NCBI GenBank assembly: GCA_040218795.1
Contig: JAVJQT010000002.1
Coordinates: forward strand, 248,001-312,000
From: CCMP332 sp040218795
GTDB taxonomy: Bacteria > Bacteroidota > Bacteroidia > Cytophagales > CCMP332
Length of the DNA stretch: 64,000 bases
Direction: 5' to 3'
The notes under the pieces are model-generated. The model had not been told where the DNA came from, ran no database searches, and saw only the letters and a program-made list of their open reading frames with translations. Within the stretch, counting starts at the first letter, position 1. The number at the start of each line of letters is the position of its first letter. Shown here in pieces: positions 35,589-44,180 of this stretch. The position numbers and the translations under genes were made by a program.

Positions 35589-35610
35589 GCCTCCACACGG
35601 AGGCTTTTTT
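35589..35610 (+). terminator. Intrinsic terminator after the bamA-ompH operon
   Basis: Perfect six-base stem GCCTCC-ACAC-GGAGGC (35589-35604) followed by six T residues. It stands nine bases after the ompH stop and its T-run ends four bases before the TTG start of the next gene. Confidence 0.85.
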
Positions 35611-35613
35611 CTT

Positions 35614-36480
35614 TTGAAGCAGAAAATAAATCATATCCTGGTAATAGCACCTGCAGGGAGAGTAGATTTGCAAGAACTGCAAAAGGGGATTGAATTGCTT
35701 CGAAATGCCGGATTTAAAGTTGAAACCGGTGAAAATATTAATAAAATTCAGGGGCCATTTGCCGGGAGAGATGCTGAACGCCTGGCAGATCTTCAATGGG
35801 CATTGGACCATCCCGAGGCAGATGCCATTTGGATGGCCAGGGGTGGATACGGTCTTACCAGAATTATTGATAATATTCAAACAAAGGGTTTTCTTTCCAA
35901 ACCCAAAGTGATATTGGGTTTTAGCGATATTACAGCACTTTTTCTTGATAGCAGATTTGAAAAGTTTCCACTTATTCATTCCTCGATGATAGAATCCATA
36001 ACTAAGGATGAACTATTGATGCTGAAAGATTTGCTAAACAATAAACAGCAGACTTTAAATTGTAAGTCAAACCGGGAACAATCGTCCTTAAAGGGAGCCA
36101 TTACAGGCGGTAATCTGAGTCTGATCGTAAATCAACTTGGTATTGTGAATCCGGAATTCTTTAAGGGTAAAATTCTATTTCTTGAGGAAATAGCTGAATA
36201 CGATTATAAAATCGATCGTATGATTGTGCAGTTAAAAAGGGCAGGGGTTTTTAGGAACATCAAAGCCTTATTATTGGGCGCTTTTAGTGAAACGATAAAT
36301 GGCCGTTTTCCCTTATCCGGAGTTTATGATTCAATTGTGGAAGAAGCAAAAATTTACGAAATACCTTGTTTTTACGATTTGCCAAGTGGGCACATACATC
36401 CTAACCACCCTTTGATTTTTAATTTACAAACAGAGCTTCAATTCACCTCGGGAGAATTAAACATAAAATATCTGTTCTAA
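35614..36480 (+). CDS. ldcA: LD-carboxypeptidase (S66 family)
   Basis: A 288-residue enzyme that removes the terminal D-Ala from tetrapeptide muropeptides in cell-wall recycling. S66 features are visible: ARGGYGLTRI (75-83), nucleophile Ser104 in GFSDITALF, Glu191 in LFLEEIAEY and His260 in PSGHIHPNHP. The predicted start is TTG at 35614, just after the T-run of a terminator; the N-terminus is several residues shorter than usual but no upstream ATG is in frame. Expression must come from read-through or from a promoter inside the ompH gene. Confidence 0.88.
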   Translation: MKQKINHILVIAPAGRVDLQELQKGIELLRNAGFKVETGENINKIQGPFAGRDAERLADLQWALDHPEADAIWMARGGYGLTRIIDNIQTKGFLSKPKVILGFSDITALFLDSRFEKFPLIHSSMIESITKDELLMLKDLLNNKQQTLNCKSNREQSSLKGAITGGNLSLIVNQLGIVNPEFFKGKILFLEEIAEYDYKIDRMIVQLKRAGVFRNIKALLLGAFSETINGRFPLSGVYDSIVEEAKIYEIPCFYDLPSGHIHPNHPLIFNLQTELQFTSGELNIKYLF

Positions 36481-36486
36481 AGAGTA

Positions 36487-36518
36487 TTTGATTTCTGCTT
36501 ATTATTTATGTATTTTTG
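36487..36518 (+). promoter_or_regulatory. Bacteroidota-type promoter of rimP-nusA-infB
   Basis: TTTG (36487-36490), a 20-base spacer and TATTTTTG (36511-36518) match the consensus TTTG / TAnnTTTG exactly. Transcription is expected to begin near 36525, leaving a leader of about 40 bases before the ATG. Confidence 0.75.
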
Positions 36519-36533
36519 CGGTGTTAAATTAAG

Positions 36534-36562
36534 AGAGGGGACTTCGTGAGTCCCCTCTTTTT
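36534..36562 (+). terminator. Terminator-like hairpin in the rimP leader
   Basis: Perfect ten-base stem AGAGGGGACT (36534-36543), loop TCGTG, AGTCCCCTCT (36549-36558), followed directly by a run of five T residues (36558-36562). It lies downstream of the promoter and four bases before the ATG, so it occupies nearly the whole leader. It may attenuate the operon or also end ldcA transcription arriving from upstream. Confidence 0.75.
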
Positions 36563-36565
36563 ATT

Positions 36566-37030
36566 ATGATGCAACTTTCAGAAGATCAAATAAGGAAATG
36601 GGTGGAGGAATTAATCGCGGATCCTTCCTTGTTTGTTGTTGAAATTGAAATCAAGGGAGATAAGGGTGGTAAAAAAAAGATTGCCATATATCTCGACGGA
36701 GACAAAGGAATAAGTATTGATGCTTGCAGTAAGATTTCTAAAAAACTAGGGGCAAAAATGGAAGAAGAAGATTCCGCCATGCTGCAATACAATTTGGAAG
36801 TTTCATCATTTGGTGTTGGCAAGCCTTTAAAAATGCTGCGGCAATACAAAAATAACATTGGCAGAAAAGTTAGAATTGATCTTGGGGAAGGTAAATCTCA
36901 GGAGGGAATTCTAAAAGAAGTAAGCGACAATGCTTTGGTTCTGGAAAAGAAAAAGAAAAAAGAAGTTCAAAGATTAAATTTTGAACTGGATAAAATAAAT
37001 AGCATACAAGTATTAGTATCTTTTAAATAA
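36566..37030 (+). CDS. rimP: Ribosome maturation factor RimP
   Basis: A 154-residue RimP, which helps late 30S subunit assembly. An alpha/beta N-terminal domain (SLFVVEIEIKGDKGGKKKIAIYLDGDKGISIDACSKISKKL, ending in VSSFGVGKPL) is followed by a small Sm-like C-terminal barrel (GRKVRIDLGEGKSQEGILKEVSDNALVLEKK). Two ATG codons are adjacent (36566 and 36569) and either could start. It is first in the classic rimP-nusA-infB operon, five bases before nusA. Confidence 0.93.
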   Translation: MMQLSEDQIRKWVEELIADPSLFVVEIEIKGDKGGKKKIAIYLDGDKGISIDACSKISKKLGAKMEEEDSAMLQYNLEVSSFGVGKPLKMLRQYKNNIGRKVRIDLGEGKSQEGILKEVSDNALVLEKKKKKEVQRLNFELDKINSIQVLVSFK

Positions 37031-37035
37031 ATAAA

Positions 37036-38277
37036 ATGGACAGCGCAACATTAATTGAGTCGTTTCAGGAATTTGCAAAATTCAAAAACATTGACCGTCC
37101 TACAATGATCCACATTTTGGAGGATGTCTTTAAAACGCTCGTTAGAAAAAAGTACGGTTCTGATGATAATTTTGATGTTATCATTAATACGGACAAGGGT
37201 GACCTTGAAATCTGGCATTACAGAGAAGTTGTAGCGGATGATGCCGAGGACATTGATTTAAACATTCAAATTCCTTTAACTGACGCTAAGAAAATAGAAG
37301 AAGATTTTGAAGTGGGAGAAGAAGTTGCTGAAGAAGTAAAATTCGAAGATTTTGGACGCCGTTTAGTGCTGACCGCGCGTCAGACCTTAATGCAAAGAAT
37401 AAAAGATCTTGAAAAAGACATTTTGTACCAGAAATATAAAGAGCAGGTAGGAGAGATTGTTACCGGTGAAGTATATCAGGTGCTACCCAAAGAAATTTTA
37501 ATGGTAGACGGCGAAGGAAATGAATTGGTTGTAAAAAGAAGCGAGCAGATACCAAAAGACAGATTTAGAAAAGGAGATACCATCAGGGCGATTGTCGACA
37601 GAGTTGAAATGCTCAATGGCAATCCGAGAATTTTGCTTTCAAGAACTTCACCAAAATTTCTTGAAAGATTATTTGAAAACGAAGTGCCGGAAGTATACGA
37701 TGGCTTGATTCAAATCAAAAAGGTGGTAAGGGAGCCGGGAGAAAGAGCGAAAGTGACGGTGGAATCCTTCGATGACAGAGTTGATCCGGTCGGTGCTTGT
37801 GTTGGAATGAAAGGTTCAAGAATTCACAGTATTGTTAGAGAGCTCGACAATGAAAACATCGATGTCATCAATCATACTGAAAACAAAGAACTTCTGATAC
37901 AACGTGCCCTGAGTCCGGCTAAAATCTCTACCATCAAAATGGATCCGGATGAAGACAGGGTTTCTGTATTTCTAAAACCAGATCAGGTTTCATTGGCAAT
38001 TGGCAAAGGTGGTTTAAACATTAAGTTGGCAAGTAAATTGGTAGGATTGGAAATTGACGTTTTCAGAGAAATCCTTGAAGGTGAAGAAGACGATGTGGAC
38101 TTGATGGAATTTACCGATGAAATTGAAGATTGGATCATCGAAGAATTAAGAAAAATAGGTTTAGATACGGCTAAAAGCGTATTGAAAACAGGAAAAGAAG
38201 ACCTGCTTAGAAGAACAGATTTGGAGGAAGAAACCATAGATGATGTAATCCAAATACTAAGTCAGGAATTTGAGTAA
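37036..38277 (+). CDS. nusA: Transcription termination/antitermination protein NusA
   Basis: A 413-residue NusA: N-terminal RNA polymerase-binding domain (1-125), S1 domain (about 135-200; GEIVTGEVYQVLPKEILMVDGEGNELVVKRSEQIP), two KH domains (about 205-345; VDPVGACVGMKGSRIHSIVREL and AIGKGGLNIKLASKLVG) and an acidic C-terminal part. It binds RNA polymerase and modulates pausing, termination and attenuation. The leader hairpin of its own operon is a possible target. Confidence 0.96.
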   Translation: MDSATLIESFQEFAKFKNIDRPTMIHILEDVFKTLVRKKYGSDDNFDVIINTDKGDLEIWHYREVVADDAEDIDLNIQIPLTDAKKIEEDFEVGEEVAEEVKFEDFGRRLVLTARQTLMQRIKDLEKDILYQKYKEQVGEIVTGEVYQVLPKEILMVDGEGNELVVKRSEQIPKDRFRKGDTIRAIVDRVEMLNGNPRILLSRTSPKFLERLFENEVPEVYDGLIQIKKVVREPGERAKVTVESFDDRVDPVGACVGMKGSRIHSIVRELDNENIDVINHTENKELLIQRALSPAKISTIKMDPDEDRVSVFLKPDQVSLAIGKGGLNIKLASKLVGLEIDVFREILEGEEDDVDLMEFTDEIEDWIIEELRKIGLDTAKSVLKTGKEDLLRRTDLEEETIDDVIQILSQEFE

Positions 38278-38315
38278 AATTTTTTATAGAATAGAAAAAA
38301 CGGGATATTTGGCCT

Positions 38316-41117
38316 ATGAGTGAAAAGACCCTCAGAATAAGTAAGGTATCGAGAGAGCTGAACGTTGGGACTTCAACCATTATTGATTTCTTGGCAACAA
38401 AAGGACATAAAGTTGATAATAGTCCTAATGCCAAAATAACTATGGAGCAATTCGATTTGCTTCAAAAAGAATTTGAAACCTCAAGAGCGGCAAAAGAAGA
38501 AGCCTCAGGAATGACCATTGGTTCAAAAGCCAAAGTAGAGGGGGAAGATGCGTCCTCGAGCCGATCAGATAAATCCGAACCAGAGGATCAAATACTCATT
38601 AAAAACGTAGGCGTTTCCGGAAAGAAAGAAAATTCACAATCCGAAGATGTAATCAGGGCAAAAGCAAGTGTTCAGGGTACCAGAGTTCTTGGAAAAATTG
38701 ACTTAGATAAGAAAAAAACTGAAAAAGCAGAGGAGAAGGTAAAGGAAGAGGCGAAAGAAGAGGTCAAAAAAGAAATTCCTAAGGAAGAGCCAAAGGCAGA
38801 ACCAAAAAAGGTTGAAGAAAAACCTGAAGCCAAAGAGGAAGTAAAACCAGAAGAAAAACCTGTAGAAGAAGAAAAGAAAAAAGAAGAACCGAAAGCAGAA
38901 GAAAAGAAACCGGAACCCGAGACGGTAGCGAAAGAGGAAGCAAAAACCGAAGCACCAAAAGTAAAAGAGCAGGTAGAAGAGCCTGGGAAAACAATTTCGG
39001 CGAAAGCTGATAAATTACAAGGACTTAAAGTTCTTGGTAAAATTGAATTGCCTAAAAAACCTGAGAAGAAAGGCCCTGAAAAAGTGGCATCTTCTGACGA
39101 TTCCCATAAAGACAAAGATGGAAAACGCAAAAGAAAGAGGATAAGAACAGGTAGCGATAACAGGAAAAAGCCAAAAGAGGTAGCGGGCAAGAAAAGTCAA
39201 AAAGAAGAAGTTTCCGACAAGGAAATTCAGGAGCAGATTAAGGCTACTATGGCAAAAATTTCCGGAGGAAGTAAGAGTCCTACGGGGGTAAGAGCCAAAT
39301 ACAGAAAAGAAAAACGTTCTGCAATGGCACAGGCCAGAGAGGATGCAGCAGAACAGGAAGACACCAAAACATTAAAAGTAACTGAATTCGTTTCAGCGAA
39401 TGACCTGGCATCACTAATGGATGTTAATGTGAATGATGTAATTTCCACTTGTCTTTCTTTGGGAATGTTTGTGTCAATCAATCAGCGACTCGATGCTGAA
39501 AGCATTACAATTATCGCCGACGAATTTGACTACAATGTTGAATTTGTAAGCTCAGAGCAGGAATCGGAAGAGGATTTGACTGAGCAGGATCACGATGAAA
39601 ACATGATTGAACGTGCGCCGATTGTTACAATAATGGGACATGTTGATCACGGTAAAACATCCTTGCTCGATTATATTCGAAGTGCCAAGGTAACAGAAGG
39701 TGAAGCGGGAGGTATTACACAGCACATAGGTGCCTATGATGTGGTAACAGAATCAGGTAAGAGAATAGTATTTCTCGATACGCCTGGTCACGAAGCCTTT
39801 ACGGCAATGAGAGCCAGGGGTGCCGCAGTAACCGATGTAGCAATTATTGTTATTGCAGCGGATGACAGCGTTATGCCGCAAACCAAAGAAGCCATTAACC
39901 ATGCATCTAATGCAGGGGTACCAATAGTCTTTGCCCTCAACAAAATGGATAAGCCCAATGCCAATCCGGACAAGGTCAAAGAGGAATTGGCCAACATGAA
40001 TTATATGGTTGAAGACTGGGGTGGTAAATACCAATGCGAACAGATATCAGCCAAAACCGGTCAGGGCGTTGAAGAACTACTCGAAAAAGTGCTGCTAGAA
40101 GCAGAACTTTTGGAATTAAAGGCAGACTCTAAAAAAAGAGGCAATGGAACGGTAATTGAGGCTGAGCTTGATAAGGGAAGAGGCTATGTAGCCACATTGC
40201 TTAATGAATCCGGAATAATGAAAGTCGGAGATGTAATTCTTGCAGGTTCGCACATGGGTAAAGTAAAAGCCATGTTTGATCACCGAGGAATTAAGATGAA
40301 AGAAGTTGGCCCGGCTACGCCGGCATTGGTTCTCGGGCTAAACGGAGCTCCACAAGCAGGTGACAAATTTAATATCATGGAATCTGAGCGTGAGGCAAGG
40401 GAAATTGCCAACAACAGAGCGCAGATACAAAGAGAACAAAGTATTCGAACCAAGAAACACATTACACTGGATGAAATTGGTCGACGATTGGCAATTGGTT
40501 CATTTAAAGAATTAAATGTCATTGTAAAAGGTGATGTGGATGGTTCGGTTGAAGCATTGGCCGATTCACTATTGAAATTATCAACAGATGAAATCAAAGT
40601 TAGTATTATACATAAAGGCGTTGGTCAGATTTCTGAATCAGATGTTTTGCTTGCTTCTGCGTCAGATGCCGTAATACTTGGATTCCAGGTTAGACCTTCG
40701 GGTACTGCAAGAAAACTCGCAGAGAATGAAGAAATCGAGATTCGACATTATTCAATTATATATGATGCGATCAATGAAATCAAGGATGCCATGGAAGGTA
40801 TGCTCGAACCAACCAAAGAAGAGGTGGTCATTGGTACTGTAGAAATCCGTCAGACATTTAAGATATCAAAAGTTGGTACGATTGCCGGTTGTTTCGTAAA
40901 AGACGGCCTGGTAAAACGAAAAAGTCAGGTACGTGTTTTACGTGATGGCATTGTTTTGGCAGACACCACCATCGATGAATTAAAACGACACAAAGACGAC
41001 GTGACAGAAGTAAAATTCGGTTATGAATGCGGTATTCGATTGAAGAGTTTCAACGACATCGAAGAAGGCGATGAGTTGGAAGTGTACGAAGAAAGAGAAA
41101 TCAAGCGTAAGCTTTAA
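38316..41117 (+). CDS. infB: Translation initiation factor IF-2
   Basis: A 933-residue IF-2. The N-terminus has the IF2_N helix (residues 5-50), then a long Lys/Glu/Pro-rich low-complexity stretch (about 115-300). A second IF2_N-like part precedes the GTPase domain with GHVDHGKTS (from residue 441), DTPGHEAFTAMRARGA and NKMDKPNANPDK, then domains II-IV (VNVIVKGDVDGSVEAL ... CFVKDGLVKRKSQVRVLRDGIVL). It brings initiator tRNA to the 30S subunit. It is last in the operon and followed by a strong terminator. Confidence 0.97.
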   Translation: MSEKTLRISKVSRELNVGTSTIIDFLATKGHKVDNSPNAKITMEQFDLLQKEFETSRAAKEEASGMTIGSKAKVEGEDASSSRSDKSEPEDQILIKNVGVSGKKENSQSEDVIRAKASVQGTRVLGKIDLDKKKTEKAEEKVKEEAKEEVKKEIPKEEPKAEPKKVEEKPEAKEEVKPEEKPVEEEKKKEEPKAEEKKPEPETVAKEEAKTEAPKVKEQVEEPGKTISAKADKLQGLKVLGKIELPKKPEKKGPEKVASSDDSHKDKDGKRKRKRIRTGSDNRKKPKEVAGKKSQKEEVSDKEIQEQIKATMAKISGGSKSPTGVRAKYRKEKRSAMAQAREDAAEQEDTKTLKVTEFVSANDLASLMDVNVNDVISTCLSLGMFVSINQRLDAESITIIADEFDYNVEFVSSEQESEEDLTEQDHDENMIERAPIVTIMGHVDHGKTSLLDYIRSAKVTEGEAGGITQHIGAYDVVTESGKRIVFLDTPGHEAFTAMRARGAAVTDVAIIVIAADDSVMPQTKEAINHASNAGVPIVFALNKMDKPNANPDKVKEELANMNYMVEDWGGKYQCEQISAKTGQGVEELLEKVLLEAELLELKADSKKRGNGTVIEAELDKGRGYVATLLNESGIMKVGDVILAGSHMGKVKAMFDHRGIKMKEVGPATPALVLGLNGAPQAGDKFNIMESEREAREIANNRAQIQREQSIRTKKHITLDEIGRRLAIGSFKELNVIVKGDVDGSVEALADSLLKLSTDEIKVSIIHKGVGQISESDVLLASASDAVILGFQVRPSGTARKLAENEEIEIRHYSIIYDAINEIKDAMEGMLEPTKEEVVIGTVEIRQTFKISKVGTIAGCFVKDGLVKRKSQVRVLRDGIVLADTTIDELKRHKDDVTEVKFGYECGIRLKSFNDIEEGDELEVYEEREIKRKL

Positions 41118-41139
41118 TTAAACATAAACTACCAATTAC

Positions 41140-41177
41140 AAAAAAAGGGTGTTCGAAATGTCGATCACCCTTTTTTT
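41140..41177 (+). terminator. Intrinsic terminator of rimP-nusA-infB
   Basis: A-run (41140-41146), GGGTG, inner TCGA/TCGA pairing, CACCC and seven T residues (41171-41177). The hairpin is 30 bases after the infB stop and, with A- and T-runs on both sides, could act in both directions. Confidence 0.85.
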
Positions 41178-41190
41178 ATTTAAAACACCA

Positions 41191-41208
41191 TCAGAGTCAT
41201 CCGAAGGA
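41191..41208 (+). repeat. Inverted repeat, left copy, flanking the small lipoprotein gene
   Basis: TCAGAGTCATCCGAAGGA matches 16 of 18 bases with the reverse complement of 41704-41721. The left copy also forms its own hairpin with a nine-base stem (ATCAGAGTC at 41190-41198 with GACTCTGAT at 41209-41217). Confidence 0.6.
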
Positions 41209-41260
41209 GACTCTGATTGCCAATCACTATATTTAATAGACATTTAAAATTCAATAGTAT

Positions 41261-41632
41261 TTGAGGTATTATATTTTCTTATTTTTAACTCTTTTCCTGG
41301 CTTGCACAAATGATGATGATTGTGATCAAAAAATAGATAATTCACAAACTGAGAATAATTTATTTGAAGCTTATCAATTTCGCTTTGCATTAAATAACTA
41401 CTCTGAGATTGCATGTGATACAGTTGTTGTAGTCAGATTAGACTCATTAAGCCCAACCGAAAATTTTATTGTAGAAAATATTCCCGCTCTAATGAATACC
41501 AGTGATCTATACAGATATACAGGAATATTAAAATTCACTGGACAAAGCAGTAATTGCACAGACCACCGCTCTGACCCTCCTTCTGAAGTGAATTTAAAAC
41601 ATGTGGAGATTTTGTATTGGCGACTTAAATAA
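41261..41632 (+). CDS. Small predicted lipoprotein, unknown function
   Basis: A 123-residue protein with a short signal sequence and lipobox (LTLFLAC, Cys15) followed by an acidic stretch (TNDDDCDQK), as in many Bacteroidota surface lipoproteins. Three further Cys occur near residues 48, 109 and 20. The start is TTG at 41261; no ATG gives a signal sequence. No domain is recognised. The gene lies between the infB terminator and pruA and is enclosed by an 18-base inverted repeat, so it may be a recently gained or moved gene. Confidence 0.55.
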   Translation: MRYYIFLFLTLFLACTNDDDCDQKIDNSQTENNLFEAYQFRFALNNYSEIACDTVVVVRLDSLSPTENFIVENIPALMNTSDLYRYTGILKFTGQSSNCTDHRSDPPSEVNLKHVEILYWRLK

Positions 41633-41703
41633 GTTTCTCCAATGATAGAAAAAGTAACATTAAATTCAGAAGTACATCAGAATAATACAATTGTTTCAGG
41701 GAT

Positions 41704-41721
41704 TCCTGCGGATTACTCTGA
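41704..41721 (-). repeat. Inverted repeat, right copy
   Basis: The minus strand reads TCAGAGTAATCCGCAGGA, 16 of 18 bases the same as 41191-41208. The two copies enclose 495 bases that hold one lipoprotein gene. Confidence 0.6.
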
Positions 41722-41745
41722 AGGCATCCAACCCAATTCTCAATT

Positions 41746-41760
41746 CCCGCCACTGGCGGG
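41746..41760. repeat. GC-rich perfect palindrome (REP-like)
   Basis: CCCGCCACTGGCGGG forms a seven-base stem around one base. It is far more GC-rich than its surroundings and lies 16 bases after the pruA stop on the minus strand. There is no T-run, so it is more like a dispersed REP-type palindrome than an intrinsic terminator. Confidence 0.5.
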
Positions 41761-41775
41761 CAAGCTTAATTCATT

Positions 41776-43404
41776 TTACTCTTCATCCATAAATGGATAA
41801 GTAAAGTTCTTGGCAGGAACATAAGTTTCCTTAATCGTTCTTACCGAAACCCATCTGTGCAGATTCTGAGCTGAACCGGCTTTGTCATTGGTACCCGATG
41901 CTCTTGATCCACCAAATGGCTGCTGTCCTACAACTGCACCTGTCGGTTTATCATTGATATAGAAATTACCGGCTGCATGCTCCAGTGCTTTGGTTGCTTT
42001 ATCAATAGCATAACGATCTCTTGCAAATACTGCACCCGTCAAGGCATATGGAGAAGTTTCATCCACTAGTTTTAAAACATCGTCGAATTCTGATTTGTAA
42101 ACATAAATTGTTACAACAGGCCCGAAAATTTCTTCACACATTGTAGTGAATTGCGGGTCTTCAGTCAGAATTACAGTTGGTTCGATAAAATAACCCTTGG
42201 AGTCATCGTATTTTCCACCTGCGATAATTTTAGCCACTTTTGATGTTTTAGCTTCATCAATGTATTTCGAAATCTTATCAAAAGAGCGTTTGTCGATAAC
42301 AGCATTGAAGAAGTTTCTGAAATCTTCCGGACTGCCCATTTTAATATTTTTTAAATCGGCGAGTAAAAATTTCTCTACGTCTTTCCAAATGCTCTGATCG
42401 ATATAAACTCTTGAAGCGGCGGAACATTTCTGACCCTGATATTCAAAAGCACCTCTGGTAATTGCAGTGGCCACTTCTTTGGCATCAGCAGAACGATGTG
42501 CCAGTATAAAGTCCTTTCCTCCTGTTTCCCCTACAATTCTTGGGTAGGTTCTGAATTTATCAATATTGGTTCCAATGGTTTTCCAAATATGCTGGAAGGT
42601 TTTGGTACTTCCTGTAAAATGTACACCGGCCAGATCACGATGCTTAAATACGATATCACCTGTCGTCGGGCCATCGGTGTAAATGATATTGATTACGCCA
42701 TCGGGCAATCCCGCTTCCTTCATAATTTCCATAAATACCCATGCCGAATAAATCTGGGTTTCCGAAGGTTTCCATAAAACGGTATTTCCCATCATGGCAG
42801 GAGCAGCAGCCAAATTTGCACCAATTGACGTAAAATTAAATGGTGTTATTGCTGCAACAAAACCTTCCAGAGGTCTGTATTCTGTTCTATTCCACATGCC
42901 CGGTAAAGAATCGGGTTGCTCCATGTAAATTTCCTGCATAAAATAGGCGTTGAAATTCAGAAAATCTATCAATTCACAAGCCGCATCAATTTCAGCTTGA
43001 AAAACGCTTTTGGATTGGCCCAACATCGTCGCGGCATTCATTTTGGCTCTATAAGGACCGGTTAATAAGTCTGCTGCTTTAAGAAATACACTTACGCGTT
43101 GTTCCCATGGCAAGTTTGCCCAGCTTTTTTTTGCATCCAATGCAGCATTAATCGCTTGATGAACATGCGTTTCATCACCCTGGTGAAAATGAGCAAGAAC
43201 GTGTTTGTGCTCATGCGGTGGCCTAATTTCAATCTTTTTGTCAGTTCTGATTTCCTCTCCTCCAATGACCATCGGAATGTCCATTACACTGGATTTCATT
43301 TCGGCCAGAACAGATTTGAGTTCTTTTTTTTCCGGGCTTCCCGGAGCGTAACTTTTTACCGGTTCATTGACCGGGTATGGAATATTTGAAATTGCTTTTG
43401 ACAT
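41776..43404 (-). CDS. pruA: L-glutamate gamma-semialdehyde dehydrogenase (P5C dehydrogenase)
   Basis: A 542-residue aldehyde dehydrogenase. Catalytic Cys327 is in YQGQKCSAASR, the general-base Glu is in VGETGGKDF, and TPFNFTSIGANLAAAPAMMGNTVLWKPSE forms the NAD-binding loop. The N-terminal layout and length fit the monofunctional 1-pyrroline-5-carboxylate dehydrogenase (type 1) that oxidises glutamate semialdehyde to glutamate in proline breakdown. No proline dehydrogenase is adjacent. It has its own promoter-like signal upstream. Confidence 0.95.
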   Translation of the reverse strand: MSKAISNIPYPVNEPVKSYAPGSPEKKELKSVLAEMKSSVMDIPMVIGGEEIRTDKKIEIRPPHEHKHVLAHFHQGDETHVHQAINAALDAKKSWANLPWEQRVSVFLKAADLLTGPYRAKMNAATMLGQSKSVFQAEIDAACELIDFLNFNAYFMQEIYMEQPDSLPGMWNRTEYRPLEGFVAAITPFNFTSIGANLAAAPAMMGNTVLWKPSETQIYSAWVFMEIMKEAGLPDGVINIIYTDGPTTGDIVFKHRDLAGVHFTGSTKTFQHIWKTIGTNIDKFRTYPRIVGETGGKDFILAHRSADAKEVATAITRGAFEYQGQKCSAASRVYIDQSIWKDVEKFLLADLKNIKMGSPEDFRNFFNAVIDKRSFDKISKYIDEAKTSKVAKIIAGGKYDDSKGYFIEPTVILTEDPQFTTMCEEIFGPVVTIYVYKSEFDDVLKLVDETSPYALTGAVFARDRYAIDKATKALEHAAGNFYINDKPTGAVVGQQPFGGSRASGTNDKAGSAQNLHRWVSVRTIKETYVPAKNFTYPFMDEE

Positions 43405-43420
43405 CGTATGAAATTTCTTG

Positions 43421-43451
43421 CAAAAGTAAGGTATAGACTACGAAGACCCAA
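43421..43451 (-). promoter_or_regulatory. Bacteroidota-type promoter of pruA
   Basis: On the minus strand TTG (43451-43449), a 20-base spacer and TACTTTTG (43428-43421) fit the consensus. The -7 element ends 17 bases before the ATG at 43404, giving a very short leader. Confidence 0.55.
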
Positions 43452-43487
43452 CCCAATGCAATTCCTTTTTGATTTACCTGAATTTTA

Positions 43488-44180
43488 CTAAAGATGATTT
43501 TTTAGTTCTATTAAATCAGAAATGCTGTGATTCATTTCTACTTTACAAGCCCGCTTCTCAGGATTGTAATGAATGCGATCCATACCCGAATTAAAAGCAC
43601 CCTGAATATCGGTTTCGGGATTGTCACCGATCATGATGCTTTCTTCCGCATTTGTTCCGGCTACTTTAATGGCATATTCGAAAATTGCAGCGTTAGGTTT
43701 GGTAATACCTATGCATTCGGAAGTAATCGTTTCCTTAAAATATGGTTTTAAACCAGAATTGACCAGCTTACTTTCTGTGCTCCCTTTAAAGCCATTTGTA
43801 ATAATATGCATCACATATTTCTCTTTCAAATACTCAAGAACTTCAACACTGTTTGGAAGTACATGAGGTTTTTTTGGACAGATTTCCAAAAAAGCATTCT
43901 CCATTTTAGCGGCCAACATCCTGTCTTTAATTCCGAGATGTCCCAAGGTTTTAAAAAATCGAATTTCTCTTAGCTCTTCTTTATTGACCAATCCTTTGTT
44001 ATACGATCTCCATAGCTCAAAATTTACCAGGCGGTAGACTTCGAGTAATTTTTCCTGAAGGATGTTCAATTTTGATAGCTCAAAAAGGATATGAAGTTCA
44101 AAAAGTGTCTCTTTTGCATTCTTTTCATAATCCCATAATGTGTGGTCCAAATCGAAAAAAATGTGTTTATATTTTTTCAC
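43488..44180 (-). CDS. yjjG: HAD-family nucleotidase (YjjG-like)
   Basis: A 230-residue HAD phosphatase with nucleophile Asp10 and acid/base Asp12 in FFDLDHTLWDY, Thr in HIITNGF, Lys in GITKPNAAIF and the acidic pair in MIGDNPETDIQGAFNSGM. This matches the YjjG family, which hydrolyses non-canonical pyrimidine nucleotides. The ArsR-type regulator gene upstream overlaps its start by 14 bases, so both are made from one transcript. Confidence 0.88.
   Translation of the reverse strand: MKKYKHIFFDLDHTLWDYEKNAKETLFELHILFELSKLNILQEKLLEVYRLVNFELWRSYNKGLVNKEELREIRFFKTLGHLGIKDRMLAAKMENAFLEICPKKPHVLPNSVEVLEYLKEKYVMHIITNGFKGSTESKLVNSGLKPYFKETITSECIGITKPNAAIFEYAIKVAGTNAEESIMIGDNPETDIQGAFNSGMDRIHYNPEKRACKVEMNHSISDLIELKNHL

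Noticed and set aside
38672..39190. Long minus-strand Ser/Phe-rich frame opposite infB
   Set aside because: It is the antisense image of the Lys/Glu-rich low-complexity part of IF-2; composition explains the absence of stops.
41746..41760. Intrinsic terminator of pruA at the GC-rich palindrome
   Set aside because: There is no T-run on either side, so it is listed as a REP-like palindrome instead.
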